Shown: positions 1 through 6,853, counted from the first letter of the stretch. The stretch is 8,250 bases of DNA from JBAYHN01 sp041666125 (GCA_041666125.1 JBAYHN010000060.1:1-8250); one strand, 5' to 3'. The notes: generated by a model not told the origin, from the letters alone. A program made the numbers and translations.

Positions 1-1214
1 CATTTTTAGCAGAAGCAAAAACAAGAGGCCTATCTTGGGCTTTTAAATTTGATTATTATTTGCAAATCCCACCTGAACCACACGTTAACTTTGCCTATGG
101 AGCGTTAGCGGCATTATCAAACATGCAGCTGCTAGCCCAAGCGAAGGATATACTTGGAGTTGAAAGGGCAGACAACATTATCTCCCCATGTACTGGAAAT
201 AGGAGGAGGAGTTACCCCCCTGGACAACTCATACGCACATTAGACCGAAATATTACAGAAGAAGAAGCAGTCAAATTAGCTCCTTTACTTTCCGCGGCAC
301 ACAAAAGACATTTATCTTGGGCCTCAAAGGTAGCAGGATTTTTGCCAAAAATAGAAAAACAGCGCGAATCTGCTCCAGAAACACCAGCAGAAGACCCTAA
401 AAAGACCAGAAAAATAAGAGCTTTGGAAAGACAATTAAATAAAAAATATGGGATACGTATTGCATACGGCAATAATCCTTCTGTTACAGAATTCTCGGCT
501 GATAAACCTACAGATCAGGAATTAATCGTATCCCAATTAATTAAATTATCACAACTTGTGACTAAATATCCGTCGAATGTCCGTGCTCGCCTTCGTAATA
601 TCACAATTTATTTTGCTGACAATATAATATATCTAAAAACCAATGCAACGGCAGCCGGCCTTGCCGGAGATACATATATGGTTGTAGATATAGAACAGTA
701 TTTACCATCTATATTTGACCATGAATTTTTTCATATACTTGATAAGAGTGAAGGCTTAGAACCAGACAATGAAACCTGGGCTAAATTAAATAGAGGTGGA
801 ATGGCGGACTATCGCTTTTTACATGGTGCAGACGCACTCGATGTGGAAGGGGAAGGTCCTTCTCGAGAAGGTTTTGCAGGCAGCACATATTCAATAGAAG
901 GAGGTCCAGATGAAGATCAAGCAGTAACTGCGGAAGATTTATTGAATTCGTGGAAAGCATATACTCTCACGATGAGAGCAAAAACAGACGATATACTCCG
1001 AAATAAATTGGAAGCAATTACAGGGTGCCTATTTGATCAAGTCACAGGAAAATTTGTACGCCAATTAACATTACAAGAATATAAAGAAAGGCTTGGATTC
1101 AATGATTTTCAATATTACGCAGCAGCATCCAGGCTCCCTAGTGGAAAACTTACGATGGGTCCATCATACTGGAACGCTATAGCAGCATCAGGGGAATGGC
1201 ATGGAGTTAGATAA
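1..1214 (+). CDS. Putative repeat-containing zinc metallopeptidase, 5' end outside the window (paralog A)
   Basis: The frame is open from base 3 without a start. The first candidate start (TTG at 60) is an internal Leu, because the 19 upstream codons still match the repeat of the downstream paralog (AEAKTRGLSWAFKFDYY versus AEATKRGLSWASKFGHY). The gene therefore enters from the left. Residues counted from base 60: the end of an IPPEP-type repeat unit (1-60), a shortened unit with NITEEEA and LSWASK (61-97), a charged linker (98-125), then a C-terminal domain (about 126-375). That domain has HEFFH at 221-225 and EGGPDEDQ at 280-287. HExxH is the zincin zinc-binding/catalytic motif. The layout (YP...IYL..., HEFFHxxD, then W and a short loop, then EDQA) resembles the family called putative zinc-binding metallopeptidases; E285 is my candidate third ligand. 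No signal peptide can be judged because the N-terminus is missing. Substrate unknown. It ends with TAA, 60 nt before the preferred start of its paralog. Confidence 0.82.
   Translation, partial: FLAEAKTRGLSWAFKFDYYLQIPPEPHVNFAYGALAALSNMQLLAQAKDILGVERADNIISPCTGNRRRSYPPGQLIRTLDRNITEEEAVKLAPLLSAAHKRHLSWASKVAGFLPKIEKQRESAPETPAEDPKKTRKIRALERQLNKKYGIRIAYGNNPSVTEFSADKPTDQELIVSQLIKLSQLVTKYPSNVRARLRNITIYFADNIIYLKTNATAAGLAGDTYMVVDIEQYLPSIFDHEFFHILDKSEGLEPDNETWAKLNRGGMADYRFLHGADALDVEGEGPSREGFAGSTYSIEGGPDEDQAVTAEDLLNSWKAYTLTMRAKTDDILRNKLEAITGCLFDQVTGKFVRQLTLQEYKERLGFNDFQYYAAASRLPSGKLTMGPSYWNAIAASGEWHGVR
3..239 (+). repeat. Partial IPPEP-type protein repeat unit in paralog A
   Basis: The encoded segment aligns by eye with the second repeat of the downstream paralog: RGLSWA, then an aromatic stretch, then IPPEP followed by a V..A.G segment, then LSN..LL....ILG. 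The first part of the unit lies outside the window. The region after ILG (CTGNRRRSYPPG) is unlike the other copies. Confidence 0.6.
240..350 (+). repeat. Shortened repeat unit (NITEEEA...LSWASK) in paralog A
   Basis: This codes for a segment of about 37 residues with NITEEEA, KLAPLL and HLSWASK, ending in FLPK. It matches the middle part of the full repeat (KLKPLI, then LSWASKF) but lacks the IPPEP tail. The same shortened unit sits at the same place before the peptidase domain of the downstream paralog, so it is the conserved last unit of the array. Confidence 0.6.
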
Positions 1215-1238
1215 AAATTAGGTTTGGACGGAGCCCCT

Positions 1239-1267
1239 TTGACGAAAGGTGTTATATATGCTATAAG
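1239..1267 (+). promoter_or_regulatory. Strong sigma70-type promoter for paralog B
   Basis: TTGACG (1239-1244; 5 of 6 match to TTGACA) is followed by a 17-nt spacer and TATAAG (1262-1267; 5 of 6 match to TATAAT), with TG at 1259-1260 forming an extended -10. The expected transcription start, 7-8 nt after the -10, falls on 1274-1275. That is at or next to the ATG at 1275, so the message would be leaderless. The promoter lies in the gap after paralog A, so paralog B can be transcribed on its own. Confidence 0.7.
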
Positions 1268-1274
1268 TCTCCTC

Positions 1275-3215
1275 ATGCCCCCAAAGTTAGACCTAGAGAT
1301 AGGTTCACCTGTTGCACCTGTTAAAAGGGCACATTTAGGGCAATCCGGAGCAACAACTCACTTAGGCAACTTTTTCCGAGGAGCCGCCTTGGCCACATTG
1401 GGTTTACTGGCCACAACAGGAAATGTTTCAGCCAGGCCTCCTCAAGAAGTAAGAATGGAACAGGTTGGTTTAAGCCGATTAACCGATCCGGAACTTATAA
1501 GCCATATTGCATTGGGAGTAGATGCCATAGAATCATTAATTCGTGCAGAAGCAGACTGTCAACTTGTAGCCGAAAGAGACCTCGAACCACTAGGTGGACT
1601 TGATGGTTTAACTCGCCACGATTTGGATCCAGAAAGTCCCGCCAAAAAATTGGCAGAAAAACAAAGTGCCAGGGCTGAAAGAATTGCTTTGGTGGATAAA
1701 TTAAAACCACTCATAGAAGAATTAAAATCAAGGCGACACTTCATGGCTTCTGAATTTGATTATTATATAGAAATTCCGCCCGAACCTAGAGTGGAATCTG
1801 CCGATGGAGAATTTAGATTAATTTCAAACTTGGCTTTGTTTGGACAATTAAAACAAATTATTGGAGAAGAAATAGTAAAATACAAATTAAGCTTTCCCGA
1901 AGCCCAAAGACTCTCGGCTAAAACATCATATGAATCACGCGTTAGACCATCCAGCGGTTTAACTCCATATGATTTAGATGAAGAGAGCCCTGCTCAAAAA
2001 CTTAGAAGAGAACAAATTGAGAGGCCAAAAAAAATAGAATTGGCAAATAAATTAAAACCGCTCATAGCTGAAGCTACAAAAAGGGGGCTTTCTTGGGCTA
2101 GTAAATTTGGCCATTATTTAAAAATTCCACCCGAACCTAATGTTGATTTCGCAGATGGAGAATCTGGCTTACTTTCTAATAAATCTTTGCTTGATAAAGT
2201 GATGGAAATTCTTGGTTCCGAGGACAGAGCATACACAATGCTCGCATACCGTGATGGTCCATGGCGGCACTTATCAACTTTAAATATTACAGAGGAAGAA
2301 GCCTCCAAATTAGCTCCTTTTCTTGCCAATGCCGAACTGAGGCATCTTTCTTGGCCTTCAAAAATCGAAAGATTTCTACCAAACAAAGTTGCCGAACAAA
2401 TAAGCAGACTTGAATCAAAAATAAGAACACAATATGGGATACGCATTAGGTATGGTAAATCCCCGTCCGACACGTGGCAATTGGCATCTAAACCTATAGA
2501 TCAACAATTGATAAAATACGGATTAAATAATTTATTGGAGTTCTTAATAAAATATCCCCCAAATGTTCGTAACCGCTTTCGTAATACAACAATTTATCTT
2601 GCTGTAGATTTAAAATTAAAAACAAAAGATAAAAGAGCAATAGACATCGGTGGCAGCGCCGGATCCTCGGTTATAGTTGTAGATTTATTAAATGACGACG
2701 TTAAAGAAACTTTAGATCATGAATTTTTTCATATACTTGATATCAGTGATGATTCAAAAAGAGATAATGCAACTTGGGCTCTGGCAAATCCTCATGGCAT
2801 GAGGGATTATACTTTTTTAACTTCGGCAGAGGCTGTGGAACACGGTAGTGAGTTTGAGCCACCAATTCCTCCTCCAGGATTTGCGCGCATATACGGGAAA
2901 GAAGGAGGACCAGATGAAGATCAATCAACAATTGCAGATCGTTTATTGAACCTGTTTTGGGCAAACTCATTTATAAAAAGAGCTAAAGAAGACACCGTCC
3001 TCCGAAAGAAATTGGAAATGGCTACAGGCTGCCTATTTGATCCGGCAACTGGTAGATTCCAGCGCGCACTAACAAAAGAAGAATATAAAACCAAATTTGG
3101 CTTTCGCGATTTTCAATATTATGCAAAATGGTCCAGGCTGCCAACCGGAGAACTCACAATGGATTCGGACTTTTGGAATGCTATAGCAGATGGGAAACCT
3201 AAAAGATTTGAATAA
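1275..3215 (+). CDS. Putative exported repeat-containing zinc metallopeptidase (paralog B)
   Basis: I choose ATG 1275 (646 aa) over in-frame TTG 1224 because a -35/-10 pair occupies 1239-1267 and points at 1275; no Shine-Dalgarno is seen. The N-terminus has a basic region (residues 1-33), a hydrophobic stretch FRGAALATLGLLATTGNVSA (34-53) and an Ala-X-Ala-like VSA cleavage site, so export is likely though the n-region is long. Next come two units of about 110 residues (111-227, 228-335) and one shortened unit (336-371), with motifs SPAxKL, KLKPLI, LSWASKF and IPPEP. The C-terminal domain (about 380-640) carries HEFFH at 482-486 and EGGPDEDQ at 543-550, 62 residues from the last His to the candidate glutamate (E548). 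HExxH is the zincin motif; the overall domain resembles putative zinc-binding metallopeptidases. It is a tandem paralog of the upstream gene, about half identical in the peptidase domain by eye. Substrate unknown. An exported or surface protease, or an effector, is inference. Confidence 0.85.
   Translation: MPPKLDLEIGSPVAPVKRAHLGQSGATTHLGNFFRGAALATLGLLATTGNVSARPPQEVRMEQVGLSRLTDPELISHIALGVDAIESLIRAEADCQLVAERDLEPLGGLDGLTRHDLDPESPAKKLAEKQSARAERIALVDKLKPLIEELKSRRHFMASEFDYYIEIPPEPRVESADGEFRLISNLALFGQLKQIIGEEIVKYKLSFPEAQRLSAKTSYESRVRPSSGLTPYDLDEESPAQKLRREQIERPKKIELANKLKPLIAEATKRGLSWASKFGHYLKIPPEPNVDFADGESGLLSNKSLLDKVMEILGSEDRAYTMLAYRDGPWRHLSTLNITEEEASKLAPFLANAELRHLSWPSKIERFLPNKVAEQISRLESKIRTQYGIRIRYGKSPSDTWQLASKPIDQQLIKYGLNNLLEFLIKYPPNVRNRFRNTTIYLAVDLKLKTKDKRAIDIGGSAGSSVIVVDLLNDDVKETLDHEFFHILDISDDSKRDNATWALANPHGMRDYTFLTSAEAVEHGSEFEPPIPPPGFARIYGKEGGPDEDQSTIADRLLNLFWANSFIKRAKEDTVLRKKLEMATGCLFDPATGRFQRALTKEEYKTKFGFRDFQYYAKWSRLPTGELTMDSDFWNAIADGKPKRFE
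1605..1955 (+). repeat. Protein repeat unit 1 in paralog B
   Basis: This unit of 117 residues begins GLTRHDLDPESPAKKL and contains KLKPLI, FDYYIEIPPEP and LISNLAL. It aligns with the following unit, which begins GLTPYDLDEESPAQKL. Divergence is high outside the SPAxKL, KLKPLI and IPPEP blocks. The stretch just before it (about 1488-1560, LISHIALG...) looks like the tail of an even more degraded unit. Confidence 0.7.
1956..2279 (+). repeat. Protein repeat unit 2 in paralog B
   Basis: This unit of 108 residues begins GLTPYDLDEESPAQKL and contains KLKPLIAEA, LSWASKF, YLKIPPEP and LLSNKSLL. It is the unit closest to the partial repeat at the left window edge in paralog A, which suggests that equivalent positions in the two proteins are orthologous copies from one duplicated gene. 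Confidence 0.7.
2280..2387 (+). repeat. Shortened repeat unit 3 in paralog B
   Basis: A segment of about 36 residues has NITEEEA, KLAPFL and LSWPSK, and ends FLPNK just before the peptidase domain. It is clearly the counterpart of the shortened unit at 240-350. Confidence 0.6.
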
Positions 3216-3264
3216 AAACCTGGTTGGGCAGTTTTAGTCGCCCCTAGCCAAGCCTCCCCTTTTG

Positions 3265-3273
3265 TGTTATAAT
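3265..3273 (+). promoter_or_regulatory. Extended -10 promoter of the CDF gene
   Basis: TGTTATAAT is a perfect extended -10 (TG at 3265-3266, TATAAT at 3268-3273). The best -35 with a 17-nt spacer is TAGCCA at 3245-3250, only 4 of 6, which an extended -10 can compensate for. The start codon TTG at 3281 lies 7 nt after the -10, the same distance as in paralog B, so a leaderless transcript is predicted. Confidence 0.65.
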
Positions 3274-3280
3274 TAACAGA

Positions 3281-4588
3281 TTGAAAAATAAAAACACACA
3301 AGAGGTAATTCAACAAAATAGTGCCCAGAAAACAGATCTGGCAACAAAAACCGTGCCACCAATCACCGGGAAAACAAAAAAAGAAGTACATCTGGAGAAT
3401 CTTAAACACGCCACAACCGTTGCGCGCAACAGCTTGCTCCTGTTGATTGGGCTTACCTTGCTTAAGGCTTTTGGTGGTTACATGACAAACATCATCTCCC
3501 TTATTGGTGACGCCGTGGGAAGCTTTGCCGACATCATTGCAATGAGCGGAATTTACGTCGGGCTCAAACTTTCTCAACAAAAAGCCAGTTCAACATTTAA
3601 ATATGGCTACCACAAGGTAGAAACGCTTGTCTCTCTCGTCATTTCAATTTTAATTTTATACTTCGGTTACAGAATCTTCATCGAAAGTTGGCATAGATAT
3701 TTTGTTACCGAACAAACTGCAGCTCATGGCATAGGTATCGCTACCGCCGTTCTCTCCATTATTCTTTCTTTAATTGCTTTTTTCGCTCACAGAAAAACAG
3801 GCATCGAAATAAATTCCAAAGCGTTTTTGGCAAGCGCATACGACAAAAGAAACGACGCACTTGTTTCATTTGGCGTTTTAATAAGCGTTGTTGCCGATCA
3901 ATTTAAAATTCCATACGTGGAAGGTTCAATCGGCATCGGCATCTCCCTTTTAATCATTTATACAGGCCTTAAATATGGCAAAGATGCGGTATTTTACCTG
4001 CTTGATTATTGGGATGATCCTGCCTTAACAAAAAAGATTAAAGCGATTCTAAAAAAATCAAAAATTGTAACGGCGGTTAAAAATGTGCGTTTGCGCCATG
4101 CCGGGACATACGTTTTTGGTGAAGCTTTCTTGGAAATAAATCCTTTTACAGACAGCAAAGATTTGCGTGATGAAATTCACAGGCTGGACCACGAAATAGA
4201 ATATAATGTTGAGCATTTGGGCGACATCGTGCTTTATGTTAATCCTCCAAAGCCCGTGTCTCTTCGCGTTGCAATACCAATAAGCCAAGAGGCCGGGCTG
4301 GATTCTTTAATTGCAGAAAACACTCAGCTTCCGGTTAAATTTATATTTATAGAAATTAAAAATGGCGAGATTAAAAACCATATAATTGCCACGGAAGAAT
4401 TTAAATTCAACCAAGCTTCGGAAATTGCGCTTTTTTTAAAAAAACAGCACGTAAATATATTGATTTCAAGCCTTATTCAGCCACTTCTATATTACAATCT
4501 TCGGCTTCACAACATCAAAGTATATCCGCATTTTGTGGATATAAAAGATGTGCGCAACACGGTTAAACTGTTGCTGCTTGATATTTAA
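3281..4588 (+). CDS. Cation diffusion facilitator metal transporter with C-terminal NifX-like domain
   Basis: Inner-membrane exporter of divalent metal (Zn, Fe, Mn, Co or Cd cannot be told apart) by proton antiport, as known for the CDF family. TTG 3281 is chosen because the promoter abuts it and the next in-frame ATG lies inside the membrane domain. Residues 1-45 are a hydrophilic tail. Six membrane segments span about 48-240, including the family signatures GDAVGSFAD (76-84), YGYHKVETL (108-116) and DKRND (188-192). The usual cytoplasmic ferredoxin-like domain follows (about 245-322, ending YVNPP). Residues 325-435 are an extra domain: LRVAIPIS at the start, FIFIEIKNGEI, a helix, VNILISSLIQPL, then IKVYP. 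This resembles NifX/NifB-type FeMo-cofactor-binding (Nitro_FeMo-Co) domains. At 435 aa it is about 110 longer than an ordinary CDF. The membrane metal site lacks one usual ligand (G80 where His or Asp is expected). Downstream it converges on pnp. Confidence 0.92.
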   Translation: MKNKNTQEVIQQNSAQKTDLATKTVPPITGKTKKEVHLENLKHATTVARNSLLLLIGLTLLKAFGGYMTNIISLIGDAVGSFADIIAMSGIYVGLKLSQQKASSTFKYGYHKVETLVSLVISILILYFGYRIFIESWHRYFVTEQTAAHGIGIATAVLSIILSLIAFFAHRKTGIEINSKAFLASAYDKRNDALVSFGVLISVVADQFKIPYVEGSIGIGISLLIIYTGLKYGKDAVFYLLDYWDDPALTKKIKAILKKSKIVTAVKNVRLRHAGTYVFGEAFLEINPFTDSKDLRDEIHRLDHEIEYNVEHLGDIVLYVNPPKPVSLRVAIPISQEAGLDSLIAENTQLPVKFIFIEIKNGEIKNHIIATEEFKFNQASEIALFLKKQHVNILISSLIQPLLYYNLRLHNIKVYPHFVDIKDVRNTVKLLLLDI

Positions 4589-4590
4589 AT

Positions 4591-4608
4591 TCGCGCTAAG
4601 CGATTTTT
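4591..4608 (+). terminator. Short hairpin plus T run between convergent genes
   Basis: TCGC (4591-4594) and GCGA (4600-4603) form a 4-bp stem with a 5-nt loop, followed by TTTTT (4604-4608). It lies in the 18-nt gap between the CDF stop and the pnp stop and runs into the end of pnp. The position is right for a terminator of the CDF transcript, but the stem is short, so efficiency is doubtful. Confidence 0.4.
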
Positions 4609-6826
4609 ACCTGCGTGGCCCACCAAATCCGCCTCTTCGTGGTGCACTTGGGCGTGGAGGTCTTGCAGGACCTGGAACATAACCTTCAGGCGCTGGCATA
4701 GTTGCCTTGCGTGATAAATTGAAGCGTCCCTGATCATCAACTTCCATAAGTTTGACCTTCACTGGGTCGCCAACTTTAACCACGTCTTCCATGCGATCTG
4801 TGCGTTTGTAGTCCCATTCGGAAATATGTACCAATCCTTCTTTGCCCGGAGCAAATTCAACGAATACACCGAAGTCCATCAATCGCACAGCTTTTCCATC
4901 AAAAATGTCGCCTGCTTTTGGAATATATGTAATCTGTTCAATCCACTTTCTTGCAGCTTCGCCTTTTTCTCCATTTGGCGCAGTGATTGTAACAAGTCCA
5001 GTCTGTTCAATATCAATTTCACAACCTGTCTCAAGTGTAATTTTTTGAATTGTCTCCCCTCCCTTACCAATAACTTCGCGAATCTGCTCGGTTTTAATTT
5101 GAACCGTGATAATAAGCGGTGCGTATTTGGAAAGTTCTTTGCGAGGTTCAGGCAAAACTTTGAGCATCTCTCCCAAGATTTGGTTGCGAGCTTTGCTTGC
5201 GCGGCCCAATGCCTCACGCATGATGTCGATTGAGATTCCTTTTACCTTGATATCCATTTGAAGAGCAGTAATGCCCACAGTTGTACCGGTAACTTTAAAA
5301 TCCATGTCTCCTGCAAAATCTTCCATTCCCTGAATGTCTGTCAAAATCTTGTAAGTTCCTTTTTTCCCATCGAAATCGTCAGATGTAATTAAGCCCATAG
5401 CAATACCTGCAACAGGGCGAATAAGTGGCACTCCGGCATCCATTAAAGAAAGTGTGGATCCGCATACAGAAGCCATCGAGCTTGAACCATTACAGCTCAA
5501 AACCTCAGAAACGACTCTCATTGTATATGGGAACTGTTCCTTTGGTGGCAAAACCGGCATAAGTGCGCGTTCTGCCAAATCTCCGTGGCCAATTTCACGA
5601 CGGGAAGTGCCACGTAGTGGCTTTGCTTCTCCAACTGAATATGGAGGAAAATTATAATGATGCATGTAACGCTTGATTGTATCCACGTCCATCGTATCTA
5701 TTATTTGAGCGGAACCAGGTGAGCCCAAAGTAGTAAGTGAAAGCGCCTGCGTTTCACCTCTCTGGAAAAGTCCTGAACCGTGAGTCCTTGGAAGTAGTGA
5801 AACTAAGCAAGAAATATTCCTTACCTCATCAAGTTTTCTACCATCGATGCGTTGTTCACTCTTTAGAATATTTTTTCTCATGTTCTTTTCCAATACATAA
5901 TTCAACTGTTCATTTAATGCGCGCTTTGTAATAGTTTTTTCTTCAATTTCTTTTGCATATTTCTCTGCAAGTTTGTCTTCGAGTGCATGAATTTTCGTTT
6001 TAATCTCACCTTTTGTTGTGCCGCTTACGGAATCGAGCATTTCTCCCGTTATAGTTTCTTCCACGGCCTTAACTACCAATTCGTTTTTCTCTACAGACAC
6101 CATTTTTCTTGGTGCAGTTTTCTTCATTGCACAAAAATCCAACTGAAGTTGGCAAATCTTTTTAATTTCTACGTGAGCCATATCTAGCGCCTGGAGCAAA
6201 ATATCTTCCGGCACTTCTTTGGAAGCGGCCTCAACCATAGTAATTGCATCAATAGTTCCGGCAACAACCAAATCAAGTTTGCCCTTTTCTATTTGTTCGT
6301 ATGTAGGATTTACAACTAATTGATCTTTTCCTTCTGCATCTGCAACGTAACCCATTCTCACAGCTCCAACCGGACCTGCAAAAGGCATTCCGGAAAGCAT
6401 AAGTGCTGCGGAAGCGGCAATAATTCCAGTTGTACCAGGATCAACTTCCATATCTGCAGAAAGCACAGTCGCGATGACTTGCACATCATTTCTAATATTC
6501 TTTGAGAAAAGCGGACGAATTGGACGATCAATAAGACGAGCTGTTAAAACCGCATTGTCGGAAGGCCTGCCTTCTCTCTTTATAAAGCGGCTGCCTTTTA
6601 TTTTGCCAGTCGCATAATAACGCTCTTCATAATCAACCATTAAAGGGAAAAAGTCCGTGCCTTCACGTGGGTTGTCTGCCATTACCGCAGTTGCCAAAAT
6701 TTCCGTTTCGCCAAGCTTGGCAACAACTGCGCCATGAGCCTGATTTGCGAAAACACCGGTTTCCAGAGTTAAAACTCTGCCGGCTAAATCCAATTTTACT
6801 GATTTTAAATTTGCCATTAGTTCCAT
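4607..6826 (-). CDS. pnp: Polyribonucleotide nucleotidyltransferase (PNPase)
   Basis: Cytoplasmic, trimeric, phosphorolytic 3'-5' exoribonuclease of mRNA decay. At 739 aa the length and domain order are those of bacterial PNPase. They are: first RNase PH domain (about 10-145), helical domain (about 240-320), and second RNase PH domain (about 325-550) with FQRGETQAL (354-362), NGSSSMASVCG (446-456) and DIQGMEDFAGDMDFKVTGT (497-515). The last contains the Asp residues (D507, D509) in the family's catalytic segment. Then come a KH domain with VIGKGG (585-590), an S1 domain (about 638-706) with FGVFVEF and GLVHISEWD, and a C-terminal Pro/Arg/Gly-rich tail (718-739). ATG 6826 gives this length; ATG 6817 (MANLKSV) is equally possible, and no clear Shine-Dalgarno decides between them. 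It lies directly downstream of rpsO, the usual bacterial order, with a terminator-like hairpin before it. S15 and PNPase function separately; the linkage is one of shared transcription. Confidence 0.98.
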   Translation of the reverse strand: MELMANLKSVKLDLAGRVLTLETGVFANQAHGAVVAKLGETEILATAVMADNPREGTDFFPLMVDYEERYYATGKIKGSRFIKREGRPSDNAVLTARLIDRPIRPLFSKNIRNDVQVIATVLSADMEVDPGTTGIIAASAALMLSGMPFAGPVGAVRMGYVADAEGKDQLVVNPTYEQIEKGKLDLVVAGTIDAITMVEAASKEVPEDILLQALDMAHVEIKKICQLQLDFCAMKKTAPRKMVSVEKNELVVKAVEETITGEMLDSVSGTTKGEIKTKIHALEDKLAEKYAKEIEEKTITKRALNEQLNYVLEKNMRKNILKSEQRIDGRKLDEVRNISCLVSLLPRTHGSGLFQRGETQALSLTTLGSPGSAQIIDTMDVDTIKRYMHHYNFPPYSVGEAKPLRGTSRREIGHGDLAERALMPVLPPKEQFPYTMRVVSEVLSCNGSSSMASVCGSTLSLMDAGVPLIRPVAGIAMGLITSDDFDGKKGTYKILTDIQGMEDFAGDMDFKVTGTTVGITALQMDIKVKGISIDIMREALGRASKARNQILGEMLKVLPEPRKELSKYAPLIITVQIKTEQIREVIGKGGETIQKITLETGCEIDIEQTGLVTITAPNGEKGEAARKWIEQITYIPKAGDIFDGKAVRLMDFGVFVEFAPGKEGLVHISEWDYKRTDRMEDVVKVGDPVKVKLMEVDDQGRFNLSRKATMPAPEGYVPGPARPPRPSAPRRGGFGGPRR

Positions 6827-6829
6827 ACT

Positions 6830-6853
6830 AAAAAAGAATTAAAATATAATTCT
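6830..6853 (-). terminator. Intrinsic-terminator-like hairpin between rpsO and pnp
   Basis: Read on the minus strand, AGAATTA (6853-6847) pairs perfectly with TAATTCT (6841-6835) across a 5-nt loop, and a T tract (6834-6830) follows. GGG just upstream can add G-U pairs with that tract. The stem is AT-rich (one G-C pair), so it would terminate or attenuate only part of the rpsO transcript. It ends 3 nt before the pnp ATG and could also act as a leader hairpin of the pnp message. A partial terminator between rpsO and pnp is known in Escherichia coli; equivalence here is inferred. Confidence 0.5.

Noticed and set aside
1224..1274. In-frame TTG starts at 1224 and 1239 as the beginning of paralog B (the latter with GGAG 5 nt upstream)
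   Set aside because: A near-consensus promoter with extended -10 spans 1239-1267 and points to ATG 1275; the extra N-terminal residues match nothing else. GGAG before 1239 is the only argument for the longer form.
2114..2473. Open frame of 119 codons antisense to paralog B
   Set aside because: It lies opposite a repeat region with clear protein-level conservation on the + strand and has no start signals.
3222..3263. Possible terminator after paralog B (GGTTGG with CCAAGCC, or GGGC with GCCC, before TTTT)
   Set aside because: Stems are short or bulged with long loops, the two pairings exclude each other, and the T run is only four bases. The region is also needed for the CDF promoter.
4253..4588. 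Nitrogenase-related cluster suggested by the NifX-like domain
   Set aside because: No nif genes, ferredoxins or radical-SAM proteins are in the window; the domain is attached to a metal exporter and most likely has a metal-sensing or handling role.
4826..6505. Several open frames of 60-135 codons on the + strand, and a 112-codon frame in another - strand frame, within 4607-6826
   Set aside because: They are shadows of pnp, whose protein is unmistakable over its whole length; their translations are low-complexity and match no family I know.
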